64,000 nucleotides of DNA. Source: Owenia fusiformis (Eukaryota > Annelida > Polychaeta > Sabellida > Oweniidae). Below are positions 1 through 13,300 of this stretch, piece by piece. The notes beneath the pieces are model-generated. The model worked only from the letters and a program-made list of their open reading frames with translations, searched no databases and was not told where the DNA came from. Within the stretch, counting starts at the first letter, position 1. The number at the start of each line of letters is the position of its first letter. The stretch lies in contig CAIIXF020000006.1 in NCBI GenBank assembly GCA_903813345.2, positions 39,025,936 to 39,089,935 of the forward strand, read 5' to 3'. The translations under genes were made by a program, and so were the position numbers.

Positions 1-753
1 TGAGGAAAGTGCTTAAATGATTACGCAATGCTGAACCTTTCTTTGAATCTTCATTAAAATAATATTCATCGAGATTAGTGCTTTCGAGCAGCAAGTGGTG
101 GCCGTACCAACTACTAACAATCGGCTGTTAATCTGTAATATTATATCATACAAAGGTGAAATTTCCCAAGTAACTCCAGAATTGAATTGTCTTTAAAATG
201 GGATATGACACACGATGTAACATTAAGTACATTTTGCTGTAGAGGGGAGTGCTGTTGTTTTTTGACAATTATGTGTTATTTTTATTTTATTTTTGTGGTT
301 ATTTTATTTGGGAGAATTTAAACACTTTTCTCCCAAGTTTTCACTTTGAATCCCTTATATCTCTACAAAATAACACATCTCGGAGACTCGGATCCTAGGT
401 AATTTATACACTTTACGAGTATTACGGTATGATAGTAATTACTCTAAAAGTTTAAGTAAATCAATTGTTTGATTACAGTGACAATTCTATTTTTAAGGTA
501 ATACTCGGTATAGTATGTTATGACAAAGAGAAACTTTTAAATATATCACAGAAAGTGTACATAATGCATAAACAGAGACAACTGCTGTTAAAAAATGTCC
601 AATTTCTGTCCATTACCTACTCTTTTCTAATTTCTGTGTGATGTTTTTACTTTTTAATAAAGTATTGTGTAATAATGTGAATGTAACTGCATACATGCAT
701 GCATACATACATACCCACCTTGTGAGATAGTTGAGCTTGGCAATTTTACCCCA
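1..753. other. Upstream non-coding sequence
   Basis: AT-rich with many stops in all frames. A short (CATA)n/(CATG)n run lies at about 690-714. No gene or known repeat recognised. Confidence 0.5.
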
Positions 754-1301
754 AATTACATTAAAACAATATCAATTATCGTAATTGAAATTGGTAATAC
801 TAACTAATAGTACAATAACGTCATTTCAAAGGGCAATATTTCACTATTTTGCCCGCAGAAATGACGTTATTACTATTATTACCACCGTTAATGCCAAGGG
901 CTGAAATATCAAATTTGAAAAAGAAAATCTTACGCACTGAACGATATCACTTTTCCCGGGAAACATAGTCGGGCGGATAATGTCATTATTGCCCGACTAA
1001 AGTCATTAACGCCCGACACAATATTGCTCACGTCAATATAGCAATTTAAATGCCTTCTCAACTAGTACTAAAACCCCTAGAACAGGCCCTGCAAGGTGGT
1101 AATAATATCTTTTTGACTCACTTATTAATGCTACTTGCTTTGACAAATACACTCGTAACTCATTTACTGTTCAAATGAAGGTCATGATAACAAATAATGT
1201 ATTTATTTATTGTATTTGAATTATGCAAATTATTTCTAGTTCATTACAGGAAGTGAAATCGCATGTTTTCACTTTACACCTGATAATTGGACATTTACAG
1301 G
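754..1301 (+). promoter_or_regulatory. Upstream block and 5' UTR of gene A, with an insertion
   Basis: About 190 bp directly before the ATG (1113-1301) is recognisably shared with the sequence before genes B and C, including cacttattaatg, aaatgaaggtcatga and the cctgata..tggacattt segment. AT-rich tatttatttatt lies at about 1199-1211. A further homologous piece at 754-807 is separated by about 300 bp of foreign sequence. The transcription start is not determined. Confidence 0.5.
808..1108. mobile_element. Palindrome-rich insertion upstream of gene A
   Basis: Absent from the homologous blocks of genes B and C. Contains perfect 14-bp arms at 814-827 and 858-871, an inner GGGCAA/TTGCCC pair, and GTCGGGC (968-974) with GCCCGAC (991-997, 1011-1017). 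Boundaries are approximate; a MITE-type element is the likely nature. Confidence 0.5.
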
Positions 1302-1347
1302 ATGAAAACCGGTTGGGTCTTCGTTTGCATGACACTTTTGGAGTTTG
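1302..1347 (+). CDS. Gene A exon 1: signal peptide
   Basis: Reads MKTGWVFVCMTLLEF plus the first base of a Gly codon, then donor gtaagt. The start is chosen because the same ATG, at the same distance from the donor, occurs in the two paralogs. Compared with the paralogs, a Glu (E14) interrupts the end of the hydrophobic stretch and a Cys (C9) sits within it, so secretion efficiency may differ. Confidence 0.75.
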
Positions 1348-4300
1348 GTAAGTTGCAACATTATTTCCTATCATATATTGACGCATTTTGGCCTTAAGAA
1401 ATATTTGGAAAATCAAGGAACCGACATTTAAAATACAGTTATGGCTATTATTTTGAGGAAAAATATATTTTGTGAGGGGCATCATTCCCCGCATCATTCA
1501 TGGTATCTACCATGTCTTTTCGTAGCTTTAGCAATATCCAAAGTGATTGAATGTTGCTTAGCTTATCTTCTTTTCAATATGGCTGTTACTTGAACGATAC
1601 TACTTAGGGCACTTCCTGCAGTAGTTTTTGGTTAAGTATGTATTAGCAATATATCTAGTGCAGAGCGGTGGAGATAAGGTTTTGACAAATCGTTTACACG
1701 CAGTAAAACATATTTAATGTGATACCCAAAATAAACGAAAATTACTCCTTTTCTTGCATTGAAAAAAAAATAAAGTAAAAATTAAGAAAATTCATTTTCC
1801 AATAATGACATGATGTGCTCCGCATAACCTCGAATGAATGGGTGATGGTTTGCTCTAAAGCTAAACATTTAAAATTCTTAGACTTATTGAGTGAACTTGC
1901 TCTAAATGGCCTTCGTCGGAGTGAAATGTCAGTTGTGCTTCCTCTGGTGTGTTCGAGCGTTAACACCAGCTGCCTCTAGTCAGATCAACTGACAAAACAA
2001 CCTTTTTTTGGGGTTGTCAAGTTGGCCGAGAGGGCTTGAGCGCTGGTGTGAAAAAATGGATGGTCCCCCAGGGATTATGGTCCCCTTTCTTAACGGCCCT
2101 TACTGGCCCTGATTATGTATAAGATAATGAGGGAAAGAGTTGTATTTAGGTCACCATATAAATTAATGGAGAGTAGGACCATAATTTGATAGGACATCCT
2201 ACCCTTTTACACCGGCATGTTCGAGCTAGGCGATTGGGTGCCGTAACTACGAGGTTGCGAGTTCGAGACACATGTGGTCCTTGTGTTTATTCATTTTAAG
2301 ACATTTATGATAGATAATTGTCAGTCAGATAACTAAATTTCAAAAATGTTCCTTTGATCAAACACAGTGTCAGATAACTTAATTCAAAAATATTGATTCA
2401 TCATCAGAGTTATTTTATATTTGTTTCGGTGCGATTCATTTTGGGACAACCTGTATATATATGCACGAAATTTCTCATAAAATATATCATGGTAAGATGG
2501 CTCTCTATGTTTTATTTTCAGGATTAACATCAAAATATAGACCATGTAAAGCGAGATGCAGATCTCTAGGTCTACGGAAATGTTTCAAGATATGCAGAAT
2601 TGCAACAGTATGTTTATTTTAATCTTTTTGTGAGGTCGCATCTGGAAAATGGGTGAATGCATATTTGTTTTCATACAGGAGTTAACAATGGCGTCATGTT
2701 TTCATGAATTTATTTGCGTTTCAAGATTGATTGTGTATTGAAGTATCCATATATGTTATCACATTGTTCATATAATTACACACAACTGCGACAATAAAAT
2801 AAGGAAGTACCTATACCAGTGAGATCTTGTCAAATAGCCTGAAAATGTCTAAAATTAGTTTCTAGCCGACGTTGGCACATTGTGCAAAATGAGTGTTTAT
2901 TCTGTAGCGATCCTCACTCTGCGTGGTAAGCGCAAAAGGTAGTGGTAGCGTTAAAGGGTTGATGAGTGAGTGGAAGAATCGTCACATTATTACCGGGTCC
3001 GTGTTATGATTGTATATGCTCTCGAGGGTTTTACAGACATGACTGGTTGAATGGCAAAATGGCTGAATATGTCGCACTGCGACATAAAACATACACCTAA
3101 CTGACAAAACAGATGATTTAGTTTAAATATAAATGATAACATAATTATGGGTTTATTTACAATGTGATTACAAAGTGAGTATAGTAATTATGACAATTAC
3201 ACACATAGTGTGGAAATATATATATATGAATAAAAGTTCTGATATTGTGATACCTGAATGATATATGGTGCAGCGTTACTCAATGGCAACGGGTACCCAT
3301 ATTCAAGGATAATGCACAAAGGTGGATCGTTATGCAACTAAGATCCCTGAAATGTGGTTACGATAATATACATAGTATTTCCTATCAAGTACAATACATA
3401 CTTAAGTAAGATTACATAATTACCAAGAAGCTGATATTGCAATTACACATTATTGAGCTCATATTCATAACTTCTACATTGAATACACATATAACATACA
3501 ATACTTTCATCTGGGAGAGTGTGTGACACAACTGGTGACCAAATAAACATACATGGCAATAGGTATTACCATGACTTTGCAACAACCTATGACAATGAGA
3601 ACAACAACAACTGGCACCTTGGAGTGTACGACATGACGCAAAGAACCGAATTACAACCACAGACAAAATATAAGACCGACTAAAAATATCAACGTAACAT
3701 TCCTTATCACAAGCTTGGGTGAAACATACCAAATAATGACTATAACAATAACTTGTACAACATTTGATTCAACATACCAATTAGTGATAACAATGTATAC
3801 ATGACTGCTCATTATGTAACATGCTAGGAAAATTAATGTCATATAACATGTGGGTGCAATCACATGACATGGATATACATGTCACGTAACTAGTGGGCGC
3901 CTGCTATGAAACATGCCGACGCGTGCTACATGACATATGGGTGCGATTACACATCATGTGAATACATGCTATGTAACAAGTGGGTGCATGTTATGTAGTA
4001 AGTGATCAATCATGAACATGAGTAAAACTGTATACCCAAGTTGGTAGTAGTACATCACCAACTTATAATATTCCATGACACAACATAAGGGTGGGTGCAA
4101 CAACTTGTATTCCCTTTGGTAATATTGGGTGCAACAAATTGTATCTCCCTAGGGTGGCTTTGGGGAAAGCCATACATGCATACAGTATATAAATTATAGT
4201 ACGACCTTAACGCAACGATACAATAAAACCGACACTCCAACCATCGATAAACAATAGAACAGTTCAAGTTCAAAACTAGTATCAGGCTAGACCATAAACT

Positions 4301-7300
4301 AGGGTTCCATTAGGGTTTAACTCAACACCATCATCTATCTGACACTAACTGTTGCCCAACAGTAAGACTTGAACTCCATAAGCCGACTATATACAAGCGA
4401 GACATTACGTAACATACAGCTGCACAGGGTAGTTTGCAGTGTACCTAAACATGATCAATTTGGGTATTGATCATCAACAATGAAAGAAACTGACATGATT
4501 AAACTGGGTATGTTGATCATCAACCATGTAAACCAAATATGGGTCAAATAATTCCAATGTGCTTTTTAGCATTAACAAGTCAAATCCAAATCCAAATGTA
4601 ATACTTGCCAATTTGTCACACTCGATACATAGAGTGCTTACAGCTTGAAATGAGGTGTAGGGTGTCCATCCACATGAGGTATTTGCATCAGCATATGAGT
4701 GGTTGGTTGTTGGTGGTATGTAGTTCGCCATTTGACAGACGTGCTGACATTTGAAAATCATGCGGGAGGGGTGAACCTCAAACTTCAAGCTTGATTTGGG
4801 GGTCAGACTTCGTGCAGATCCTGTTGTAATCACCTCATGTGGACAGACGACTTACTGGTGTAAATCGTGAGACAGTTTAGACACCTCGACGGTCAACAAT
4901 TGCGACATTTTGAGTGAAGATAGCGGAGCAAATCACGAATGATTTACTCGAAAAACATAAGATGGCTACCTGTCTTCTGCGCATGCGCAGCGACCTACAT
5001 AAATTACGAACTTATGTAAATCCACAAAAACGGCCATAACTTCGCCAATACGAGACCGATTGCAAAGTTTAAACTACCTATAGAGAGCTTAATTTACGTA
5101 TTAAGTGCATATCCTACTAGATTAACGATAAAACATAGTAAACAGGGTGAAATTTAGACCAGAAAACTACGACAGTAACCTTTGACCTTGTTACGTCAAA
5201 AGTACGAACGGAACTAAGAATAGTTCGAAAATTACGCAAAAGTACGAACGGGAGCAACAATATCCACAAATTACTAGAATAGGACACTTTAGTGGATAAT
5301 AACGATCTAAACATGTATGTGAATATATAAACTACATTAAGTGAAACCCAACAGTGGTGAGACATCGAACTGACATTACTGAATAGCGGCAAACAAGAAA
5401 GTAAATCTGTTGGGTTATCACAATTCTGCCAAACATGACCAGATGTGCATAAATGACATATCATTGAAAAGGAGTATGCAAAAGGATACACCTGAAATAT
5501 CAAACACAGCGAAAAATGGTGTAATATCCTATAGTTTCCGTACGTATCGCAAATCCCGGATATTTGAGGTATCCTTGAATAACCTAAAATATACCGATAC
5601 TTCGAACATCCGGAAATATCCTCAAAGGGATATTTTTGGATACTCCAAGTTTCCAACTTTCAACATAACCGAATTAAGGATATTTCAGGATAGTTGACTA
5701 CCCTAGTATCCAGAAATTTTTTTAAGTATCCGGAATATTGATTCCTGGAAATTATGCTAGTACATAAATTATAACGTTCAATTAACAATTTTAGTGTCAT
5801 TGAAACATTTGTTTCGCCATATAGAATGTGGAATATCTTGTATGAATTTCTGCAGTGAAACAACATTCTCCTCGTGATATCTTAACTGCTCAAAATGGCT
5901 GCCATCGAAAAACTTGTGTTTGGGAAATTCAGACATATGTAAGACAGGAAATTCATGATGACCGAAGATTACATCGTCAATAAGCTGATCTTCGAAGAAA
6001 AGTTTGCTTCTAAGCATGGAAGATAATATTAAATAAAGTTCCTGGGATATTGTCTAAAATATATCTATTCTTAAATGTTAAGGTTTTAAGTTATATTCTT
6101 TTCAAATTCTATTACTGTTAAATCATATATCTGCTTCATATGGGCTTATGAGCCTTTTGCAGATTATCGACATAGACATAGACACCGATACTTCGAATAT
6201 CCGGAAATATCCTCGAAAGGATATTTTTGGGTACTCCAACTTGTGTTTGTTTGGGAAATTCAATCAACGATTTCATCGACAATAAGCTGCGCTTCGAAGA
6301 AAAGTTTGCTTCTAAGCATGGAGGGTATATTAACGTTTATAACAACTAAAGTAGAAACAACATTTCCTTCATGTCAACTGATTTGTTTCAATAATACCGT
6401 GAATCTGTCGAATTTTAGCTTGTACATTTCGTAGTTTTCTCATTATATCTGGCTTCGGTCGTACTTTCAAGATATAAACGTGAATTCATCTTGTAGAGAA
6501 TCTTATGAACTTTACTAGGAAACTTTTGTTTACTACATTTCGATATTCGTAGACACTGAAAATGGCTTTTAAATAAGGTAACAAACACAAATATTAGTCG
6601 CCATTAAAACATTGCAATCAAACCGGAAGTTTGCTCTCTGACGTCCGCGCGCTATCAATAAATTGAGACGAAATATCGTTACAACTTACAGCGTTATCAA
6701 TGCCCCTAATTTAAACATCGAGCATTTTCCTACAAGTCGAAATTCAAATTATTGAACACACAATGATCAGCATGGCAGCCACATCAGTTCCTAAGTGAAG
6801 AAGGACGTCAAGTAGGAGATGTAAAAGTAGCAGAACAGCCTAAGTACATCGATGTGGTCATTGTTATACATCCTTGTGATCAGATGTTTTAATGCTTACG
6901 CCTATCGTACATCTCATTTGTATTGATGAGATAATAAACTGTACGTATTTAAATGCGTCATTTCGTGTTTAGTTTGTTAGGTAATATGAACAAAAATCTC
7001 CTTGCAATCCCGACCGTATTCGTGAATATCTCAAAAATATTACGAACTGTATCCCTAAATATCCCGGAAAATTGTTGAATATTCAGCTATATTTGTGAGT
7101 ATTCGAATCATATATTAGTCATACCCCTAAGAATACGCGAAAAGACGTGATGTATATCAGTAGTATCCAGAACTATGGATATTTCAGGATACCAGTGTTC
7201 CGTCTCTCACTAATATCCGTGAATCTCCAAAATCGCGATACTTAGAGTATTTGTCACGGATTCTTAAGGATACGTTCCATATCACTATAATATTTCGCAA

Positions 7301-10300
7301 ATATCCAGGCAGGATATTGTATCATTTTTCGCTGTGAAAAACCATGACGTACTACATTAATAATTCCAAATAGCCGTCGATGTATGTGTGCTCAAGGAAC
7401 ATTATCAGAAACTAAAATTACCAAAATTAAAAAGATTTGAGACACTTAACTCCTCGATCTGATTAATAACCCATTCCCAGCAAATCTCAAAGACGGGAAC
7501 GGGAACGGGATAAATAGATTTCTCAAACCCACTTATCGACAGCAATGTATAGGGTGCTGGGATTAACCAGATTCTAAAATCAATTTATCCCAATTTTTTC
7601 GCAATCACACTGGGACAAAGCGATTTTAGAAAATGCTTTATCAAGCGCAACATTGAATGATTTACACCGGTGTGAAAGTATTTCTGGTCCTACCTAAATA
7701 TGGTCCTACGGACCATTATCCCTAGTAAAGATCTAATCTCCTGGGGAATACAGTCCCACCTGCTAGAGTAGGTGGTCCTAATCGGACCAAAATTCCTAGG
7801 ATTATTGGTCCTGGACCTAAATTCCTGGGGAAATTGGTCCTATGGCTTTTTTCAAGGGAATAATGTTCACTTTGGAAACGGGTTATATTATTTAATATCT
7901 ATTGAATAGAAAACGATTTAAGATGTATATCTTGTCAACTATTTTATTCTGTTATGCGTATACATGTCATTGCCACAAGTTGTGTGTTTTTTTTTGTGCG
8001 ATGACCATGAGCTGTGTGATGTTTTTGTGCGATGACCATGAGCTGTGTGGGTTTTTTTGTGCGATGAACAGCATGAAATCTATTAAAAATGTAGCATACA
8101 ACTAGCTAGCATAGTAATTCCCCAAAAAGATTCATTGAGCAGGTTACTTAATCCATAACAAATAATGTGAAAACACACGACCAGAATACAACTTTTGACT
8201 TTGACACTTAAATGAAAGAATTAATAAAAAAATCGAGCAAGAAATGAAAAGGCAAATTTAGCAATTATTTTAGATGTACTGGAATAGGATTCAAACTTTG
8301 TACCTGGCGGAATGAAAGATACACAATGGAAATACTATCATAATAGCAAGTACATACAATAACATATACATAAGCTAACAAGTCCAATGCCTTACCAACT
8401 GAGCTACACTGCAAACGATGCTGACCAACCAAATCGATGTGTCTATAAACTTAATCACCCGCTTAAAGGGACCACCTACTCTTTTACTGGTGTGAAAGAA
8501 ATTATGGTCCTACTCTAGTAAATGGTCCTACCCTCTATATGATATTTTAGGACTATTTTCCCTAGGGATTGTGGTCCAACAACAAGCTTAAATTATGGTC
8601 CGACTAGGAACACCTACCCTAGGAACCACGGTCCTTCGGACCTTAAAATGGTTTACAGAAAGAGATCTATTTACTTTCACGGTTTGGTTACATTTGTGCA
8701 ATCAAAGTAACAGGCACCAGGCCATTACACCTTCTCTACAATGTAATGACAATGTTTAATGTATATAGATCCTTCCGAATAAATTGAGTGCTTACTATAT
8801 TTTATTGATTCTCCCTTGCAAATAAATTGCTCACTACTTGTGATATTTTCTTCATTCTGACAGTCAGTGCTGTGGTATGAATTATTAATCAAATCATAAC
8901 TCAAACAAATAAAATAAATAAACGTTTTAAAGTCGATTATGACCTTGATATTCCCTTTTACAAACATTTGGATGTAGTAAACCATAAACTATTGTAATGA
9001 CCACTGCTTTCTATAGATATAACAATTGTTTTGATATATAGTTCAATTAAAACAACAAATATGTTGGCCTGTAGGGTGATACCATTGCTTTGCCTTGTTG
9101 GAAGAACTGCTCAGTCTCTATAAATGGTTCAAATGCTGCAAATGACCTTCGTGGATGTATCCAACAATGTAGAGTTGGGAAAACTTGTGAAACTGCTTCT
9201 AACAAAAGTAAACCAATAATAGTTACACAATATCTTATCTCTAACATGATCATGGACAGTTTAAGCATGTATTCGCACATGCAATTTTCGGTTAGCAGCT
9301 ACCGGATTGATTGCAATCTGATGTCAAACTCATTCAAATATGAATAAAACCTGCTATGTAGCTCGGTGACTGATTCGCTAGTTCACAAATTGATGGGTTA
9401 ACTTAGATGTACACTTAAAAGGCACCATACATCATAAGTAGTTGTAGTAACTGACAGCTGAACTTGAAATAAATATCCTAAGTGGCAACAGAATGCGGAA
9501 TTAAAGTTTTTACACTCTAATTAAATCAAAGTTGAAAAATCCTTTTAAGCCGGCTTCATCAAAATACTCAAAGACAAAATGCTTCGGGAAGGTCCAGTTT
9601 TCACAAAGGATGGGCACTTTTACATTGTTTTACCATTGGCGGGTGAGATCAGCAGAGTTGACTTGGAAAAAAAGCAGGTAAATATTTTCTAAATAACTTT
9701 ATATCACTTTTACCTTAATGGCTTCCATGAAAATCGAGACACTATTGACTATCTTATGACTGTTTAAAGGTGAAATACAGTTAATCACAAAATATTCTCA
9801 AATGGCTTTCTCTCCACGAAGGAGAAAATCACTCAAAAATCACTCAATAATTACCGTTGAATGTTACTAATTATAAATGTAAAACTTTTGTATTAGAATC
9901 ATGATTACCCCGCCCCCTTTCCAAACTCTAGATAAAATTTCCTATCTTCCTCTACCCCTTTCTTTCAATTTCACTTATTTGATTAATATTTCGTTGCTAG
10001 ATGGTTACTAGGCAAAATAATGGACCAACTTATAAGTTTTTACAAAGGATGATGAAAGATAAAGCTAAATTTAAGATTGCAAAGTGATTTATTTAGACAG
10101 ATAGATATAACGATTACCTGTTAAGAACAGACATCATAAAATTTAAAAACTTTGTAGATGAAACATATCCTGCTAAGCTAGTATTGAAAAAGACTAATGA
10201 ATCTAATATGAGTGCACCTTAGTTTGATCTTCTTACTAACATTGAACTAGACAATAGTATATATTGTAAGTTATATGATAAAAGAAAACAAGGGCGAAAC

Positions 10301-13300
10301 ATAATTTTAAAAAATGACCGAAGCTCTTTAATTTTTTATTTTAATGTTAACATAGTAAACTAAACACTTAGCAGCGAAAAAGGTTAGACAATTCATGATC
10401 AATTTTCATATGAAAATTCTTTTATATGAATCATTTTGTGAATACATATCCTGAAATCTGATTTGCCCAGAACCCGAAAATTTGGAGGAATTGGACTTAA
10501 GAAATTAAATTATTTCAGAGACTTTTGAAAAAAGTTTTTTATTTCTCAAATATGCAAATTTCCTGCCATTTTTCAAATAAAAGTTGACATATTTTAATTA
10601 TTAAATATTCCACCATACAGTGCAAAACACATTATCTTTTAACAGAAATACGACGATTGAATAAAGCATACATTGTTTCATTAATCAAATGTCATCTGTT
10701 TTAAATATGCCAAACAAATCAGGCTGAAAGGAAGAATATATTAAGTTTTAAATATTACTGTAATGTTGGTTTAGGCAAAACACGTTAGGATGAATACTAT
10801 GAATCGGTGTGAGTTATCTATTATTAAAAGATACTTGTGACCTCTATAAGTTAGTTTCAAAGAAATTCACGGTTTTCGAGCAAAAATGCCTTCAAAAACC
10901 GTTCAAAAACGTTTCGCACATCACATTTTGATAAAATTGGGTGAGACTACAATATAAGCCAGTGTTTAAAACTTTATATAGGGGATTCAAGTATTGACAT
11001 TGCATGACAGGTAAATAAAAATTCAAACATAGAAGATTTAACACGTGATCTTATTAGGGGGTTAACTGTTAACATTGCCAAACTTATGGAGCAGAGTGTA
11101 TCCGTATGAGTGGTATACAGGGTGTCCCAGAAGTAATGATAATTATACTTTAAATTTTTTATTTCACAAGGAAACAATGTAAAATTTACACAAATTAAAG
11201 ATCAAGATGTACGTTTCATTTTGCTATATTTCATTCTTTACGATACACAAACATACTCCATGTATGGTTGCCATGGCAACCCATATGCACGTTCTGCGGA
11301 GCAACTTAGTTTTCCATACATTTTTGAAAAACATTTCGTGTTTCCCTGTAATTCACATACCTCAGCAGTATTTCTAATTTATTTCTCAGTTGTAGATTCT
11401 TCTTTAATATGTGAAATATATTTGACTTTGGAATACTTAAATCATTGAATATTCCCCTCACTGACACACGGTTGTCCTGCTGTATCATTTCTCATACAAA
11501 CTGGCCGTGTCTTGTTTCTGGTGTGCCAGACCTTTTCTTATCATAAAGTTTCATTCTGCTTTCAGATCCAAACCATTTGTGCTTTCTATACGCAGTTGAG
11601 TTGGAAAGTTTTCTCTCACCATATGATTGCTTAAACTCCTTTATATCGTCACTGTGTTTACCCCCTGTCTTTTGAAGGAATTTGATTACTGCTCTCTGCA
11701 CTAATTTTTCATCTTGCTCAAAGTAGATGGGATAGTGTACACCTCTCTGGAAATTCCTATGTTGTGTTTCCCCGAGAGCTTTCTTTTGTGAAATCCTATA
11801 TACTGTATATATCTCTTTTGTGAAGCACTATACCATTATACAACAACATCAAATCACCAAAACAATGATTTAACATTTTTTTAAAATATCCAAGGATAAC
11901 TGCTTTCTACACGAGTTTGAACATTAATATAACATAGTGAAAATGCTCCGCAGAACGCACATACAGGTTGCTATGACCACCATAAATAGAGCATTGTTGT
12001 TGTGTTTAGTGATTAATGTGATATTGCAACACGAAGCCTACATCTTGAGCTTTATTTTGTGTGAATTTTATATTGTCTGCTTATAAATAAAAGTTTTAGA
12101 GCATAATTATCGTTACTTCTGGGACATCCTTTAGACCTTCTAATATCTAATAATAAGTCAAAATGTCAACGCTGTACTCGTCTATATGACATAAGTGTTG
12201 TTCCATAGTACACCCTATTTTGCCAAAAAATCAAGGGGAAATTAATTCAGAAAATACATGTAAAAAACCTTTGCATTAAAGGGAACGCATTGATTTAAGA
12301 TTTACTATTTTCACAGGCTAGCACGTTTGTTGCCCCATCAGTAAATGGGTTTGATGGCATACCAGCAGGATTACAATGTGACGCGGAGAACAATATTTGG
12401 GTTGCTGATGCAAGACTTGGCTTACTGAAAGTGATGCAAAATGGCTCTTTTCAACAAGTAAGAAAGAAATAAGAAAGTGTTTAACATAATTCTAATACAG
12501 GGAGATCATTAAGTTCTGGGAATTGGTCTGCCATTTCAAGATTTCTCTACCATTTGAGTTGAAATTTTCAGCAGGTTTACATTGTATAATTCTGAATTGA
12601 CAAGCAATGTTTCATATACATATCACATCTACGATCTATTTTATTGTAATTACAAAAAAAGTAAAGGTGGTCCGCGGGTCAGCAAATTGTGACTAATGTT
12701 AATCTGAGAATTTCCTGCCAAAACATATTCATCTTGCCTAGATGGTTGCTTCAAACTACTTGCATGGCAGAACAGTACTCTTGAAGTCATTTATTCAGGA
12801 GTATTCTTCATTGCTGAGAGGATCATTTCATTTATAATTGTTTCCATTAGCCTGGACGCACATGCCTTGTTGACAAACTTAGTCCATAAAGATGTATTCC
12901 AGTCCTCCTTTGGTATCCCTTGAAGATTTGCTCAAGCCGTTGAAAGCAGTCCCTTATCGGAATTAAACTTATGACCTCTCATATAATGCTTTAGCACCCA
13001 AAATGTAGTGAAGCCTAATGGTGCTTCATCTGGTGAATATTGTCTGGTGAATATTGGGAAGTAATAAGTTGTGTGAACCCTAATTCTTCAAGAGTACTAT
13101 GGGCAGCTTGAGTAATGGGAAGCATAGTCATAATGGAAGATAACTCCCCGCTATTTTGAGTCATGATTTTGACTTTGAGAGTCTGACGAATAATAAGAAA
13201 ATAGAGCAAAGTTCACTCTTATATATCACAATACAGGTGTTACTTTAGAAACTAAAGCTAGAAGTATTTGAAAATATGAAAAATCACAGAAATATGTCCA

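Noticed and set aside
3412-5656. Open frames of 70-179 codons on the - strand
   Set aside because: AT-rich frames with atypical composition (many Cys/Tyr/Ile), no domain resemblance and no splice context; they lie inside intron 2 of gene A.
7970-8105. Frame with repeated CDDHELC-like words
   Set aside because: A short tandem of gtgcgatgaccatgagctgt; no coding signature.
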